Source: Bradyrhizobium hereditatis (lineage in GTDB: Bacteria; Pseudomonadota; Alphaproteobacteria; Rhizobiales; Xanthobacteraceae). Taken from it: a DNA stretch of 64,000 bases. This document shows positions 45,574 through 54,180 of the stretch, piece by piece. Location: contig NZ_JAGKJK010000010.1 in the NCBI RefSeq assembly GCF_020329435.1, positions 62,001-126,000 of the forward strand. Direction: 5' to 3'. How positions within the stretch are numbered: the first letter of the stretch is position 1; every line of letters begins with the position of its first letter. The position numbers were made by a program, and so were the translations under genes. The notes beneath the pieces were generated by a model that was not told where the DNA came from, did no database searches, and saw only the letters and a program-made list of their open reading frames with translations.

Positions 45574-45593
45574 CAAATGATTGCAATCATTTG
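45574..45593. promoter_or_regulatory. perfect 20-bp palindrome, candidate operator of the Ldh-aldolase-UxaA operon
   Basis: CAAATGATTGCAATCATTTG reads identically on both strands. It sits between the 3' end of the MarR gene and the Ldh start, in the only AT-rich part of the gap. The sequence differs from the palindrome on the other side of the MarR gene, so a different regulator may bind it. Confidence 0.65.
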
Positions 45594-45638
45594 CCCGGCC
45601 GCTATGCATCGGGCCGGTAGCATCATGCAAATTTGCGC

Positions 45639-46175
45639 TTACTCTTCGACTTCGGCCTCGCCCTCACCTGCTACCTCCATCGCGGCAAGGCTACGTTCGA
45701 GTTCGCCGAGCATGTCCTGCAGTTCAGCGAGCTTGCGCGCGCCATAGCGATTGGTGATCTCGGCGTAGATCGCTTCCGACGTCGGCGCGACCGCCTCGAT
45801 CAGCTTCAATCCCTTGGAGGAGATCGAGACCTCGCCGCGACGCAGATCGGCCTTGGCGGTCCGCCGCTCGATCAGGTCGCGTGCTTCGAGGTCGCGGAGA
45901 ATGCGCGACAGGCTCGGCCCCAGGAGAAAGGCAACGCGCGCCAGCTCCGTCACCTCAATGGTGTCGACCGCCGTCAGCGCGCGCAGGATCCGCCACTGCT
46001 GTTCAGTCAGGCCATGGTTGCGCAAGGACGGACGGAACTGGCGCATCACGGCTTCACGCGCGCGCAAAAGCGACATCGGCAGCGAACGGGAGAATTCGCG
46101 CATCGGCGCGCGGCGGGGCTCTAGCGTTCCCTCCTGCTCCGAACGCGATCCGTTCGTCGATTTCTTGCCTGCCAT
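45639..46175 (-). CDS. hpaR: HpaR-type MarR-family repressor
   Basis: The 178-residue protein carries the HpaR-characteristic RSLPMSLLRAREAVMRQFRPSLRNHGLTEQQWRILRAL region (in pieces) followed by a winged helix-turn-helix: VTELARVAFLLGPSLSRILRDLEARDLIERRTAKAD. HpaR represses homoprotocatechuate meta-cleavage genes and is released by pathway compounds. An acidic tail (AGEGEAEVEE) closes the protein. The ATG at 46175 was chosen because it gives the usual MAGKKS start; in-frame ATGs at 46208 and 46283 are possible, but the last would overlap the palindrome. It is divergent from hpaH, with TTAACATGTTAA between them. Confidence 0.88.
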   Translation of the reverse strand: MAGKKSTNGSRSEQEGTLEPRRAPMREFSRSLPMSLLRAREAVMRQFRPSLRNHGLTEQQWRILRALTAVDTIEVTELARVAFLLGPSLSRILRDLEARDLIERRTAKADLRRGEVSISSKGLKLIEAVAPTSEAIYAEITNRYGARKLAELQDMLGELERSLAAMEVAGEGEAEVEE

Positions 46176-46267
46176 CTTCAGTGTTCCGCTAATTCCGGAA
46201 TCGTCCATCCCGCGAAGGATAAAGTTTTGCGCCGCAACAAGCATCAAATCAGTTTGCGCCGGATAAC

Positions 46268-46279
46268 TTAACATGTTAA
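46268..46279. promoter_or_regulatory. TTAACATGTTAA palindrome, candidate HpaR operator
   Basis: A perfect 12-bp palindrome lies 40 bases before the hpaH start and 92 before the hpaR start, in the divergent promoter region. MarR-family repressors bind palindromes of this size, often autoregulating. A weak TTGCGC-N17-TAAACA pair on the plus strand spans it. Confidence 0.6.
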
Positions 46280-46319
46280 ACAAATTTCAGCACCCGCTTT
46301 TTGATCAAGCCGGACGCCC

Positions 46320-47126
46320 ATGGCCCTTTCCAAAGACGAAATCCGAAGCGCTGCCGAGCGGCTCGATCGCGCCGAAAAGACCCGCACGCAGATTCGCCAG
46401 CTTTCGCTCGAACATCCCGGCATAACGATCGAGGATGCCTACGCTATTCAGAAAGCCTGGGTCGAGATGAAGGTCGCCCAGGGCCGCGTCGTGAAGGGTC
46501 ACAAGATCGGCCTGACCTCGAAGGCGATGCAGAGCGCGCTCAATATCGACGAGCCTGATTCCGGCATCCTGCTCGACGACATGTTCTTTACCGATGGCGG
46601 GCTCGTCCCGTCGGAGCGCTTCATCGGCACCCGCGTCGAGGCCGAACTCGCGTTCGTGATGAAGTCGCGCCTGGCCGGGCCAGGCTGCACCATGTTCGAC
46701 GTGCTCAACGCCACCGACTTCGTGGTGCCGGCGCTGGAGATCCTGGATACACGGGTTGAACGCGTCGATCCGCAAACCAAATCGACCCGGAAAATCTTCG
46801 ACACCATCGCCGACAACGCGGCGAATGCCGGCATCGTGCTCGGCGGCCGGCCGATCCGGCCGCTGGATGCCGACCTGCGCTGGATCGGCGCCCTCTGTTT
46901 CCGCAACGGCCAGCTCGAGGAAACAGGTCTCGCGGCCGGCGTTCTCAACCATCCCGCGACGTCAGTGGCGTGGCTTGCCAACAAGATCGCGCCGAACGGA
47001 CTGGCGCTGGAGCCTGGACAAGTAGTGCTGGCGGGATCGTTCATCCGCCCGATCGAGACCCGCAAGGGCGACACGATCCAGGCCGACTATGGCCCCTACG
47101 GTTCGGTGAGCTGCTACTTCGCGTGA
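46320..47126 (+). CDS. hpaH: 2-oxohept-4-ene-1,7-dioate hydratase
   Basis: HpaH hydrates 2-oxohept-4-enedioate to 4-hydroxy-2-oxoheptanedioate in homoprotocatechuate breakdown. The 268-residue protein is of the fumarylacetoacetate-hydrolase-like hydratase family. It shows GHKIGLTSKAMQSALNIDEPDSGIL, the metal-ligand VEAELAFVM motif, PALEILDTR, and LANKIAPNGLALEPGQVVLAGSF near the end. It is the first gene of the plus-strand hpa operon, followed after 29 bases by the isomerase gene. Regulation by HpaR is expected from the divergent arrangement. Confidence 0.92.
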   Translation: MALSKDEIRSAAERLDRAEKTRTQIRQLSLEHPGITIEDAYAIQKAWVEMKVAQGRVVKGHKIGLTSKAMQSALNIDEPDSGILLDDMFFTDGGLVPSERFIGTRVEAELAFVMKSRLAGPGCTMFDVLNATDFVVPALEILDTRVERVDPQTKSTRKIFDTIADNAANAGIVLGGRPIRPLDADLRWIGALCFRNGQLEETGLAAGVLNHPATSVAWLANKIAPNGLALEPGQVVLAGSFIRPIETRKGDTIQADYGPYGSVSCYFA

Positions 47127-47155
47127 CGCTTGAGGAAGACCGGAGTCATCGCTAC

Positions 47156-47554
47156 ATGCCGCACTTCACGATTGAATATTCAGGCAATCTCGATCGTCAC
47201 GTCGACATGGGCGCAGTCGTGGAACTGGTTCGCAGGGCCGCAGTCGAGACCGGCATCTTTCCGCTCGGCGGCATCAGAGTCCGCGCCATCAAATGCGAGC
47301 ACTATGCGATTGCCGACGGCCGACAGAACTACGCCTTTCTCGACATGGTGCTCCGCCTCGGCGAGGGCCGCGACCTCGCCACCCGCAAGAAGGCGGGCGA
47401 GCACATTTTCAAGGCCTTGTCGGCCTATCTCGATCCGGTCTTTGCGAACGAGAAGTTCGCGTTGTCGTTCGACATGCAGATCAACGACAAGGAAACAAGC
47501 TGGAAACGCAACAACATCCACGAAGCTCTGAAGGTGGAAACTATCAATGGATAA
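47156..47554 (+). CDS. hpaF: 5-carboxymethyl-2-hydroxymuconate delta-isomerase
   Basis: The 132-residue protein belongs to the tautomerase superfamily (CHMI). It starts MPHFTIEYSGNLDRHVDMG, giving the N-terminal proline that acts as the catalytic base after Met removal. It isomerises 5-carboxymethyl-2-hydroxymuconate to the oxo form. Other visible segments are GGIRVRAIKCEHYAIADG and FALSFDMQINDKETSWKRNNIHEAL. The ATG at 47156 was chosen; longer readings run into hpaH. Its 3' end overlaps the hpaE start by 8 bases, pointing to coupled translation. Confidence 0.93.
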   Translation: MPHFTIEYSGNLDRHVDMGAVVELVRRAAVETGIFPLGGIRVRAIKCEHYAIADGRQNYAFLDMVLRLGEGRDLATRKKAGEHIFKALSAYLDPVFANEKFALSFDMQINDKETSWKRNNIHEALKVETING

Positions 47555-49091
47555 AGCGACACCTAAAGACGCCTTTCAGGCCAACCGAGACCGCGCAGCC
47601 CCCCTGCTCGCCAGATTGAAGAGTGAAGGCATCGGCCACATGATCGACGGCAAGACGGTGCCGTCGGTCTCCGGGCAGACCTTTGAGACGAAGTCGCCGG
47701 TCGATGGCGCGGTGCTGGCATCGGTCGCGCGCGGCCACGCCGAGGACATCGATCGCGCGGCAAGCGCCGCAACCCAGGCCTTCAAGGCCTGGCGCGAGGT
47801 ATCGGCAGCGGCACGGCGGAAGCTGCTGCATCGCGTCGCCGACGCGATCGAGGACCACGCCGACGACATCGCGGTGCTCGAATGCATCGATACCGGCCAG
47901 GCCCACCGCTTCATGGCCAAGGCCGCGATCCGGGCAGCCGAAAACTTTCGCTTCTTCGCCGATAAATGCGGCGAAGCCCGCGACGGCCTCAACACGCCCT
48001 CTGAGGAACACTGGAACATTTCGACCCGGGTGCCGATCGGCCCAGTCGGCGTGATCACGCCGTGGAACACGCCGTTCATGCTGTCGACCTGGAAGATCGC
48101 ACCGGCGCTCGCCGCCGGCTGCACCGTCGTGCACAAGCCGGCGGAATGGTCGCCGGTCACGGCGGACCTTTTGGCCAGGCTTGCGAAGCAGGCCGGCCTG
48201 CCCGACGGCGTGCTCAACACCGTCCACGGCTTCGGCGAGGAAGCCGGCAAAGCGCTGACTGAGCACCCAGCGATCAAGGCGATCGGCTTTGTCGGCGAGA
48301 GCACGACGGGCTCAGCCATCATGGCGCAGGGCGCCCCCACCTTGAAGCGCGTGCATTTCGAGCTCGGCGGCAAAAACCCGGTGATCGTGTTCGAGGACGC
48401 TGATCTCGACCGCGCGCTCGATGCCGTCGTCTTCATGATCTACTCATTGAATGGTGAGCGCTGCACCTCCTCCAGCCGGCTGCTGGTCCAGGAGTCTATC
48501 GCCGACAAATTCATCGAAAAGCTGACCGCGCGGGTCAAGACGCTGAAGGTCGGTCACCCGCTCGATCCTGCCACCGAGATCGGGCCGCTGATCCACGAGC
48601 GGCACCTCGCCAAGGTCTGCAGCTATTTCGATATCGCCAAAAAGGATGGTGCCACGATCGCAGTTGGCGGCAAGCCGCATGACGGCCCCGGCGGCGGCCA
48701 TTACGTGCAGCCGACACTCGTGACCGGCGCGCATTCGAAAATGCGGGTGGCGCAGGAGGAAGTGTTCGGCCCGTTCCTGACCGTGATCCCGTTCAAGGAT
48801 GAGCAGGACGCGATCGAGATCGCCAACGGCGTGCAGTATGGCCTGACCGGCTATGTCTGGACCGGCGACATGGGTCGCGCGCTACGCGTGGCCGATGCGC
48901 TGGAAGCCGGCATGATCTGGCTGAACTCCGAAAACGTCCGCCACCTGCCCACCCCGTTCGGCGGCATGAAGGCCTCAGGCATCGGCCGCGATGGCGGCGA
49001 CTATTCGTTCGACTTCTACATGGAAACCAAACACGTCTCGCTCGCCCGCGGGACGCACAAGATTCAGAGACTTGGCCTGCCCTCATCCTGA
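47547..49091 (+). CDS. hpaE: 5-carboxymethyl-2-hydroxymuconate semialdehyde dehydrogenase
   Basis: This 514-residue NAD-dependent aldehyde dehydrogenase oxidises the ring-cleavage semialdehyde. The catalytic cysteine is C306 in NGERCTSSSR, and the general-base glutamate lies in FELGGKNPV. NAD-site segments TPWNTPFMLSTWKIAPALAAG and FVGESTTG are present. The EEVFGPFLTVIPF and FGGMKASGIGRDGGDYSFDFY regions are typical of the HpaE branch. The last four codons and the stop (PSS-TGA) lie in a repeat element, so the C-terminal tail is repeat-derived. It is the third gene in the operon. Confidence 0.94.
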   Translation: MDKATPKDAFQANRDRAAPLLARLKSEGIGHMIDGKTVPSVSGQTFETKSPVDGAVLASVARGHAEDIDRAASAATQAFKAWREVSAAARRKLLHRVADAIEDHADDIAVLECIDTGQAHRFMAKAAIRAAENFRFFADKCGEARDGLNTPSEEHWNISTRVPIGPVGVITPWNTPFMLSTWKIAPALAAGCTVVHKPAEWSPVTADLLARLAKQAGLPDGVLNTVHGFGEEAGKALTEHPAIKAIGFVGESTTGSAIMAQGAPTLKRVHFELGGKNPVIVFEDADLDRALDAVVFMIYSLNGERCTSSSRLLVQESIADKFIEKLTARVKTLKVGHPLDPATEIGPLIHERHLAKVCSYFDIAKKDGATIAVGGKPHDGPGGGHYVQPTLVTGAHSKMRVAQEEVFGPFLTVIPFKDEQDAIEIANGVQYGLTGYVWTGDMGRALRVADALEAGMIWLNSENVRHLPTPFGGMKASGIGRDGGDYSFDFYMETKHVSLARGTHKIQRLGLPSS

Positions 49092-49211
49092 GGAGCGGGC
49101 GCAAGCCCGCGTCTCGAAGGATGGGCCACGGGCCACATGGTTCGAGACGGCGCGGAGCCTGTCATCGGGCCGCGCTTCGCGCGGACCCGTTGGCGCCTCC
49201 TCACCATGAGG
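49081..49211. repeat. intergenic repeat, family E, copy 1, overlapping the hpaE 3' end
   Basis: It starts cctcatcctgaggagc, ends ctcctcaccatgagg and has an internal tctcgaaggatgggcca block. The hpaE stop (49089-49091) lies within the left end. It interrupts the hpa operon between hpaE and hpaD. A second copy, in opposite orientation, is at 52759-52884. Confidence 0.85.
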
Positions 49212-49238
49212 ATTAACAATTTAAGGACAGGAAACCAC

Positions 49239-50222
49239 ATGCCCGTTCCGACCCACGTCTTCGATCCGCCCTTCAACATCATCCGCTGCAGCCATGCGGT
49301 GCTCGAGGTCGTGGACCTCGGCAAGAGCCGCGCGTTCTACGAGAGCACCGTCGGCCTTCATGTCGAAGACGCTGACGACAAGGCGGTTTACCTGCGCGGC
49401 AGCGAGGAGCATCAGCACCACTCGCTGGTCTTAAGGAAAGCGTCCAGCGCGGCCTGCAGCCGGCTCGGCTTCAAGGTCGGCAATGACGGCGATCTCGACA
49501 GGGCCGCCACCTTCTTTTCCGAGAACGGTATCGCCTATGCCTTCGCCGATCAGCCGTTCCAGGGCCGCACGCTGCAGTTCACCGATCCCGCCGGCTTCCA
49601 GTTCGAACTCTATGCGACGATGGAAAAGCGCCCGCATTTGCTGCGCCGCTACGACCTCTACAAGGGCTGCCATCCGCAGCGGCTCGATCATTTTAACGTC
49701 TTTTCGCCCGAGGTTCAGGGCACGGTCGACTTCTATGCCCGGCTCGGCTTCCGCCTGACCGAATATGGCGAGGAGGACGGGCCGAACGGCCGCATCGCCG
49801 CCGCCTGGATGCACCGCAAGGGCAACGTCCATGATCTCGCCATTACCAATGGCCGCGGCCCTCGCCTGCACCACATCGCCTATTGGACGCCGACCGCGAT
49901 GAACATCCTGCATCTCTGTGACGTCATGGCCTCCAGCGGCTATCTGAAGAACATCGAGCGCGGCCCGGGCCGTCATGGCATCTCGAATGCATTCTTCCTC
50001 TACGTCCGCGACCCGGACGGCCACCGGCTCGAACTCTATACCAGCGACTATTTCACCGGCGACCATGACCACGAGCCGTTGCGCTGGTCGCTGAAGGACC
50101 CGCGCCGGCAGACGCTGTGGGGCGCGCCGGCGCCGCGCTCCTGGTTCGAGGAAGGCACTCCCTTCACCGGGCAAGCCGTGCGCGAGCCTGCCTTCGTCGC
50201 CGACGTCACCATTGCGGATTGA
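49239..50222 (+). CDS. hpaD: 3,4-dihydroxyphenylacetate 2,3-dioxygenase (type I extradiol, VOC fold)
   Basis: This enzyme opens the homoprotocatechuate ring beside the hydroxyls using Fe(II) or Mn(II). The 327-residue protein has two VOC domains. Metal ligands are H151 in RLDHFNVF, H211 or H212 in LHHIAYW and E265 in HRLELYTSDY, close to the positions in Brevibacterium and Arthrobacter HPCD. This is the VOC-type enzyme, not the E. coli LigB-type HpaD. The ATG at 49239 has AAGGA and AGGA upstream. Its stop is 4 bases before the hpaG start. Confidence 0.93.
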   Translation: MPVPTHVFDPPFNIIRCSHAVLEVVDLGKSRAFYESTVGLHVEDADDKAVYLRGSEEHQHHSLVLRKASSAACSRLGFKVGNDGDLDRAATFFSENGIAYAFADQPFQGRTLQFTDPAGFQFELYATMEKRPHLLRRYDLYKGCHPQRLDHFNVFSPEVQGTVDFYARLGFRLTEYGEEDGPNGRIAAAWMHRKGNVHDLAITNGRGPRLHHIAYWTPTAMNILHLCDVMASSGYLKNIERGPGRHGISNAFFLYVRDPDGHRLELYTSDYFTGDHDHEPLRWSLKDPRRQTLWGAPAPRSWFEEGTPFTGQAVREPAFVADVTIAD

Positions 50223-50226
50223 TCAT

Positions 50227-51096
50227 ATGGCTGCTCTCCGCCTTGCCACCTACACCGTCAACGGCGCGCAGAAGTATGGCGCGGTGACCGATACCGGCAT
50301 TGTCGATCTCTCCGCGCGTTTCGGAAAAGAGTATCCGACGCTGCGCGAAGTCATCGCCGCCGGCGCGCTGATGAAGCTCGCCGGCGAAGGCGCGCGGCAT
50401 CAGCCGGACCATGCGCTGGAAGCGATCACCTGGCAGCCGCCGATCCCCTCGCCGGAAAAGATCATCTGTATCGGCGTCAACTATCCGGACCGCAACGCCG
50501 AGTACAAGGACGGTCAGGACGCGCCGAAATACCCGAGCATGTTCATGCGTACGCCGCGCTCCTTCGTCGGCCATAACACGCCGCTGGTGCGCCCGCGTGC
50601 ATCCGCACAGCTCGATTATGAGGGCGAGCTGGTGATCATCATCGGCAAGGCCGGCCGGCACATCAAAGAGAGCGACGCGCTGGGCCACATCGCCGCCATC
50701 ACGCTCTGCAACGAGGGCACCATCCGCGACTGGGTGCGGCACGCCAAGTTCAATGTCACGCAGGGCAAGAATTTTGATTCCACCGGCAGCCTCGGCCCGT
50801 GGATCGTGCCCTACACCGATGAAGGCCAGATCGCGGATATTCGTTTGACCACGCGAGTTAATGGCGAGACGCGGCAGGACGACCGCACCTCGCGGTTGAT
50901 CTTCGGCTTCCGATACCTCATCAATTATCTCTCGACCTTCACCACGCTGGTGCCAGGCGACGTTATCGTAACGGGCACGCCAACCGGCGCCGGTGCGCGG
51001 TTCGACCCGCCGCGCTATCTCAAGCCCGGTGACGTCATCGAGGTCGAAGCCGAAGGCGTCGGCGTGCTGAACAATGGCGTGATCGACGAAGCCTGA
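50227..51096 (+). CDS. hpaG: fumarylacetoacetate hydrolase family protein (HpaG-like decarboxylase/isomerase)
   Basis: The 289-residue protein has the FAH catalytic domain: ICIGVNYPDRNAEY, the MFMRTPRSFVGHNTPL segment, the metal ligands in LDYEGELVIIIGK, NFDSTGSLGPWIVP, and the C-terminal VTGTPTGAGARFDPPRYLKPGDVIEVEAEGVG (in pieces). In this operon it would decarboxylate 5-oxopent-3-ene-1,2,5-tricarboxylate. E. coli HpaG has two fused FAH domains; here there is a single one. The ATG at 50227 was chosen over an in-frame start at 50212 that overlaps hpaD. Confidence 0.87.
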   Translation: MAALRLATYTVNGAQKYGAVTDTGIVDLSARFGKEYPTLREVIAAGALMKLAGEGARHQPDHALEAITWQPPIPSPEKIICIGVNYPDRNAEYKDGQDAPKYPSMFMRTPRSFVGHNTPLVRPRASAQLDYEGELVIIIGKAGRHIKESDALGHIAAITLCNEGTIRDWVRHAKFNVTQGKNFDSTGSLGPWIVPYTDEGQIADIRLTTRVNGETRQDDRTSRLIFGFRYLINYLSTFTTLVPGDVIVTGTPTGAGARFDPPRYLKPGDVIEVEAEGVGVLNNGVIDEA

Positions 51097-51124
51097 CAAT
51101 TCCTGAGAGCGAGTGGATAGTACG

Positions 51125-52753
51125 ATGAAAGCAACTTCCGGCGGCGAAGCGATCGTCAATGGCCTCGTCGCGCATGGCGTCGATACCGTGTTCGGCCTGC
51201 CCGGCGCGCAAATCTACGGGCTGTTCGACGCCTTCCATCAGGCGCAGTTGAAGGTGATCGGCGCGCGGCATGAGCAGGCTTGCGGCTACATGGCGTTCGG
51301 CTACGCGCGTTCATCGGGTAAAGCAGGCGTGTTCAGCGTGGTGCCCGGTCCCGGCGTGCTCAATGCCAGCGCGGCGCTGCTCACCGCGCTCGGCTGCAAC
51401 GAGCCGGTGCTGTGCCTGACCGGCCAGGTGCCGACGGCGTTTCTCGGCAGGGGCCGCGGCCATCTGCACGAGATGCCGGACCAGCTCGCGACGCTGCGCA
51501 CCTTCGTCAAATGGGCCGAGCGCATCGAATATCCCGATGCGGTGCCCTCCGTCGTGTCGCGCGCGTTCCAGGAAATGCTGTCGGGACGTCGCGGTCCGGT
51601 GTCGCTGGAAATGCCGTGGGACGTCTTCACGCAGCGCGCGCAGGTCGGCCCTTCCCCGGTGTTCGATCGCCTGCCCGCGCCGCAGCCCGATCCCGATCGC
51701 ATCAAGGCGGCCGCCGCGCTGATCAAGGATGCGAAGCGGCCGATGATCTTCGTCGGCAGCGGCGCGATCGATGCGCGCGAGGAAATCCTCGAACTCGCTG
51801 AAATGATCGATGCCCCCGTGGTGGCGTTCCGGAGCGGGCGCGGCATCGTCTCCAACGCGCACGAACTCGGGCTGACCATGGCTGCGGCCTATAGACTCTG
51901 GCCGAATACCGATCTGATGATCGCGATCGGCACGCGCGCGGAACTGCCGACATCCGGCTTCCGCTGGCCGTATCAGCCGAAGGGATTGAAATCGGTTCGC
52001 ATCGATATCGATCCTGCCGAGATGCGCCGGCTTGCCTCCGATGCCGCCATCGTTGCTGACGCCGAGGCCGGCACGGCGGATCTCGTCGCCGCCGTGAAGA
52101 AGGCCGGCTACACGAGGACCAGCGGCCGGCGCGGTGAAATCCGTGAGGCGACCGCGGCGGCGCAGCAGGAGATCCAGAAGGTGCAGCCGCAGATGGCCTA
52201 CCTGAACATCCTGCGCGAGGTGCTGCCTGCGAACGCCATCGTCACCGATGAACTGTCGCAGGTTGGCTTTGCCTCCTGGTACGGCTTTCCGGTCTACGAG
52301 CCGCGCACCTTCATCACTTCGGGTTATCAGGGCACGCTCGGCTCGGGCTTCCCGACTGCGCTCGGCGCCAAGGTCGCCAACCCGGATAGGCCGGTGGTCG
52401 CGATCACTGGTGATGGCGGCTTTATGTTCGGCGTGCAGGAACTGTCGACTGCTGTACAGTTCAAGATCGGTGTGGTGACGCTGGTGTTCAATAACAACGC
52501 CTACGGCAATGTGCGCCGCGACCAGCGCCAGCATTTTGATGGACGCGTGGTGGCGTCAGACCTGGTCAATCCGGATTTCGTGAAGCTCGCCGAATCCTTC
52601 GGCGTCGCAGCGGCGCGTGTTGCCTCGCCCGCTCAGTTCAAGCCCGCGCTGGAAAAGGCGCTGGCCGATGGCGGGCCGTATTTGATTTCCGTGGAAGTGC
52701 CGACGGATTCGGAAGTGAGTCCGTGGGCGTTCATTCATCCGCCGAAGCCGTAA
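51125..52753 (+). CDS. thiamine-diphosphate-dependent enzyme (acetolactate synthase/decarboxylase-like)
   Basis: The 542-residue protein has three ThDP-enzyme domains. The N-terminal pyrimidine-binding domain carries the activating glutamate in GARHEQACGYMAFGYAR. A central domain follows (GSGAIDAREEILELAE). The C-terminal pyrophosphate domain has the GDGGFMFGVQELSTAVQF...FNNNAYGN metal-binding motif. Residues needed for true acetolactate synthases cannot be judged, and no small subunit is nearby. As the last gene of the hpa operon it may decarboxylate a 2-oxo acid derived from an aromatic substrate; this is inference. The ATG at 51125 was chosen, and a GTG at 51113 is equally possible. Confidence 0.85.
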   Translation: MKATSGGEAIVNGLVAHGVDTVFGLPGAQIYGLFDAFHQAQLKVIGARHEQACGYMAFGYARSSGKAGVFSVVPGPGVLNASAALLTALGCNEPVLCLTGQVPTAFLGRGRGHLHEMPDQLATLRTFVKWAERIEYPDAVPSVVSRAFQEMLSGRRGPVSLEMPWDVFTQRAQVGPSPVFDRLPAPQPDPDRIKAAAALIKDAKRPMIFVGSGAIDAREEILELAEMIDAPVVAFRSGRGIVSNAHELGLTMAAAYRLWPNTDLMIAIGTRAELPTSGFRWPYQPKGLKSVRIDIDPAEMRRLASDAAIVADAEAGTADLVAAVKKAGYTRTSGRRGEIREATAAAQQEIQKVQPQMAYLNILREVLPANAIVTDELSQVGFASWYGFPVYEPRTFITSGYQGTLGSGFPTALGAKVANPDRPVVAITGDGGFMFGVQELSTAVQFKIGVVTLVFNNNAYGNVRRDQRQHFDGRVVASDLVNPDFVKLAESFGVAAARVASPAQFKPALEKALADGGPYLISVEVPTDSEVSPWAFIHPPKP

Positions 52754-52758
52754 GTTAT

Positions 52759-52884
52759 CCTCATGGTGAGGAGGCGCTTCTTCAGCGCCATCTCGAACCA
52801 TGAGGCCCGTGGCCCATCCTTCGAGACGCGGCCTAAAGGCCGCTCCTCCAGCGACAACGGCGAAGCCGTTGCGCGGGGATGAGG
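52759..52884. repeat. intergenic repeat, family E, copy 2
   Basis: It starts cctcatggtgaggaggcgc and contains tcgaaccatgaggcccgtgg and cccatccttcgagacgcgg, the reverse complement order of copy 1. It separates the TPP enzyme from the convergent MFS gene. Confidence 0.83.
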
Positions 52885-52889
52885 GCGTG

Positions 52890-54113
52890 CTACTTCTCCG
52901 CCAATCTCCGCTGCATCCGCGACGCCGCAATCACCAGTAGCCCCGCACCCGCGACCGACCAGCACGCCACCGGCGCCCAGTGCAACAGCGGCGCATATTC
53001 CGGCAGCTTCTGCAGGCCGCCGGCGACCGCCGCCATCCGCGCAAAGGTTGCCAGCGCCAGCGCGGAGAATACCAGGCCCACCACCTTTCCTTCCGCGCCC
53101 GTCTCTCCGATCGCGAGCGCCGCCGAGACGGCGGCCATCAGCATGCAGCCCCACGCCGCGCCGGCGATGAGCTGCGCCGCGATCAGGATGTTGAGATTGC
53201 CGGCCATCTCCGCGCCCAGCACGGCGAGTGCGCCGAGCAGGCCTGCCGCGCCCATCACGATCAGCCCGCCGCGGTGCTTGACGACGACGCTCGCCGGAAA
53301 CATCGCGATGTTGAAGCCGATCCAGAACACCGGCATCAGCCACTGCAATTCGTCCGGCTTGGCGAAGCGCAGGAAGAACGGCGTGCTGTTGATGGAAAAA
53401 TGCAGCTGATAGCCGAGCGATAGGATCACCATCGAGCCGATGAAGAACATCGGCACCGCGCCGAGCGATTTTGCCGCCGCCGGCCGTTTCGCGACCGGCG
53501 GTGCCTGCGCCAGATCGCGCTCGACCTTGGACAGAGCGAGCGTGGTGAGCAGCAACACGACGCCGGAGATCACAAACGGCAGCCGCGGATCGTGATTGCG
53601 CAAGACTACGCCGAGGTAAGGCGACACCGCGCCCGCGAGCCCGTAGCCGAGCATCGTCAAGGCCGAGAGAAACGGTATTGCCGGCCGTGCGGCGTATTTT
53701 CCGAGTAGCGTCAGGGGCGGCGCGCGCAGCGCCGAAGACGTCACGACCCAGATCAGGATCAGGACGATGAACCAGACTTGCGCGGCGGGTCCGGTGCCGG
53801 CCACGAACGGCAGCGCGACAAACGCTGCGCACGAAATCGCAGTCAAGCCGCCGACGACCACGCCGAGCCTGCCGACGAACGGCACGATCCTGTCGGCGGC
53901 AATGCCCATCGCGGTGTCGGTGATCGTGAAGATCGCCTGGTCCAGCATCAGGATCAGAATGACCGCCGATGGCGCGATACCGACATCGGCGCAAAGTTTC
54001 GGCAGGTAGACGACGTAGGTGGTCCAGCCGAGCGTGAAGACGAGTTGCAGAACGGCGAGATAGACGCCAGTGCGATTGGCGCTGTTGTTGGATGCTGCTT
54101 CTGTCGTGCTCAT
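52890..54113 (-). CDS. MFS transporter
   Basis: This is a 407-residue inner-membrane permease with about 12 hydrophobic segments. The first is VYLAVLQLVFTLGWTTYVVYLPK; loop 2-3 contains MGIAADRIVPFVGRLGV, an MFS motif A variant (G-x-x-x-D-R). A cytoplasmic central loop of about 30 residues (KVERDLAQAPPVAKRPAAAKS) divides the halves. The ATG at 54113 was chosen after a GGGGGCC stretch; an upstream in-frame start at 54152 is poor. It lies downstream of and convergent with the hpa operon and could import its substrate, but the family gives no substrate. Confidence 0.88.
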   Translation of the reverse strand: MSTTEAASNNSANRTGVYLAVLQLVFTLGWTTYVVYLPKLCADVGIAPSAVILILMLDQAIFTITDTAMGIAADRIVPFVGRLGVVVGGLTAISCAAFVALPFVAGTGPAAQVWFIVLILIWVVTSSALRAPPLTLLGKYAARPAIPFLSALTMLGYGLAGAVSPYLGVVLRNHDPRLPFVISGVVLLLTTLALSKVERDLAQAPPVAKRPAAAKSLGAVPMFFIGSMVILSLGYQLHFSINSTPFFLRFAKPDELQWLMPVFWIGFNIAMFPASVVVKHRGGLIVMGAAGLLGALAVLGAEMAGNLNILIAAQLIAGAAWGCMLMAAVSAALAIGETGAEGKVVGLVFSALALATFARMAAVAGGLQKLPEYAPLLHWAPVACWSVAGAGLLVIAASRMQRRLAEK

Positions 54114-54180
54114 GTCGGCCCCCCGGCGCGGGGAGCATAGACCAGCGGACACTTCGCTGAAAAGCGATCCGATGCGGTCT

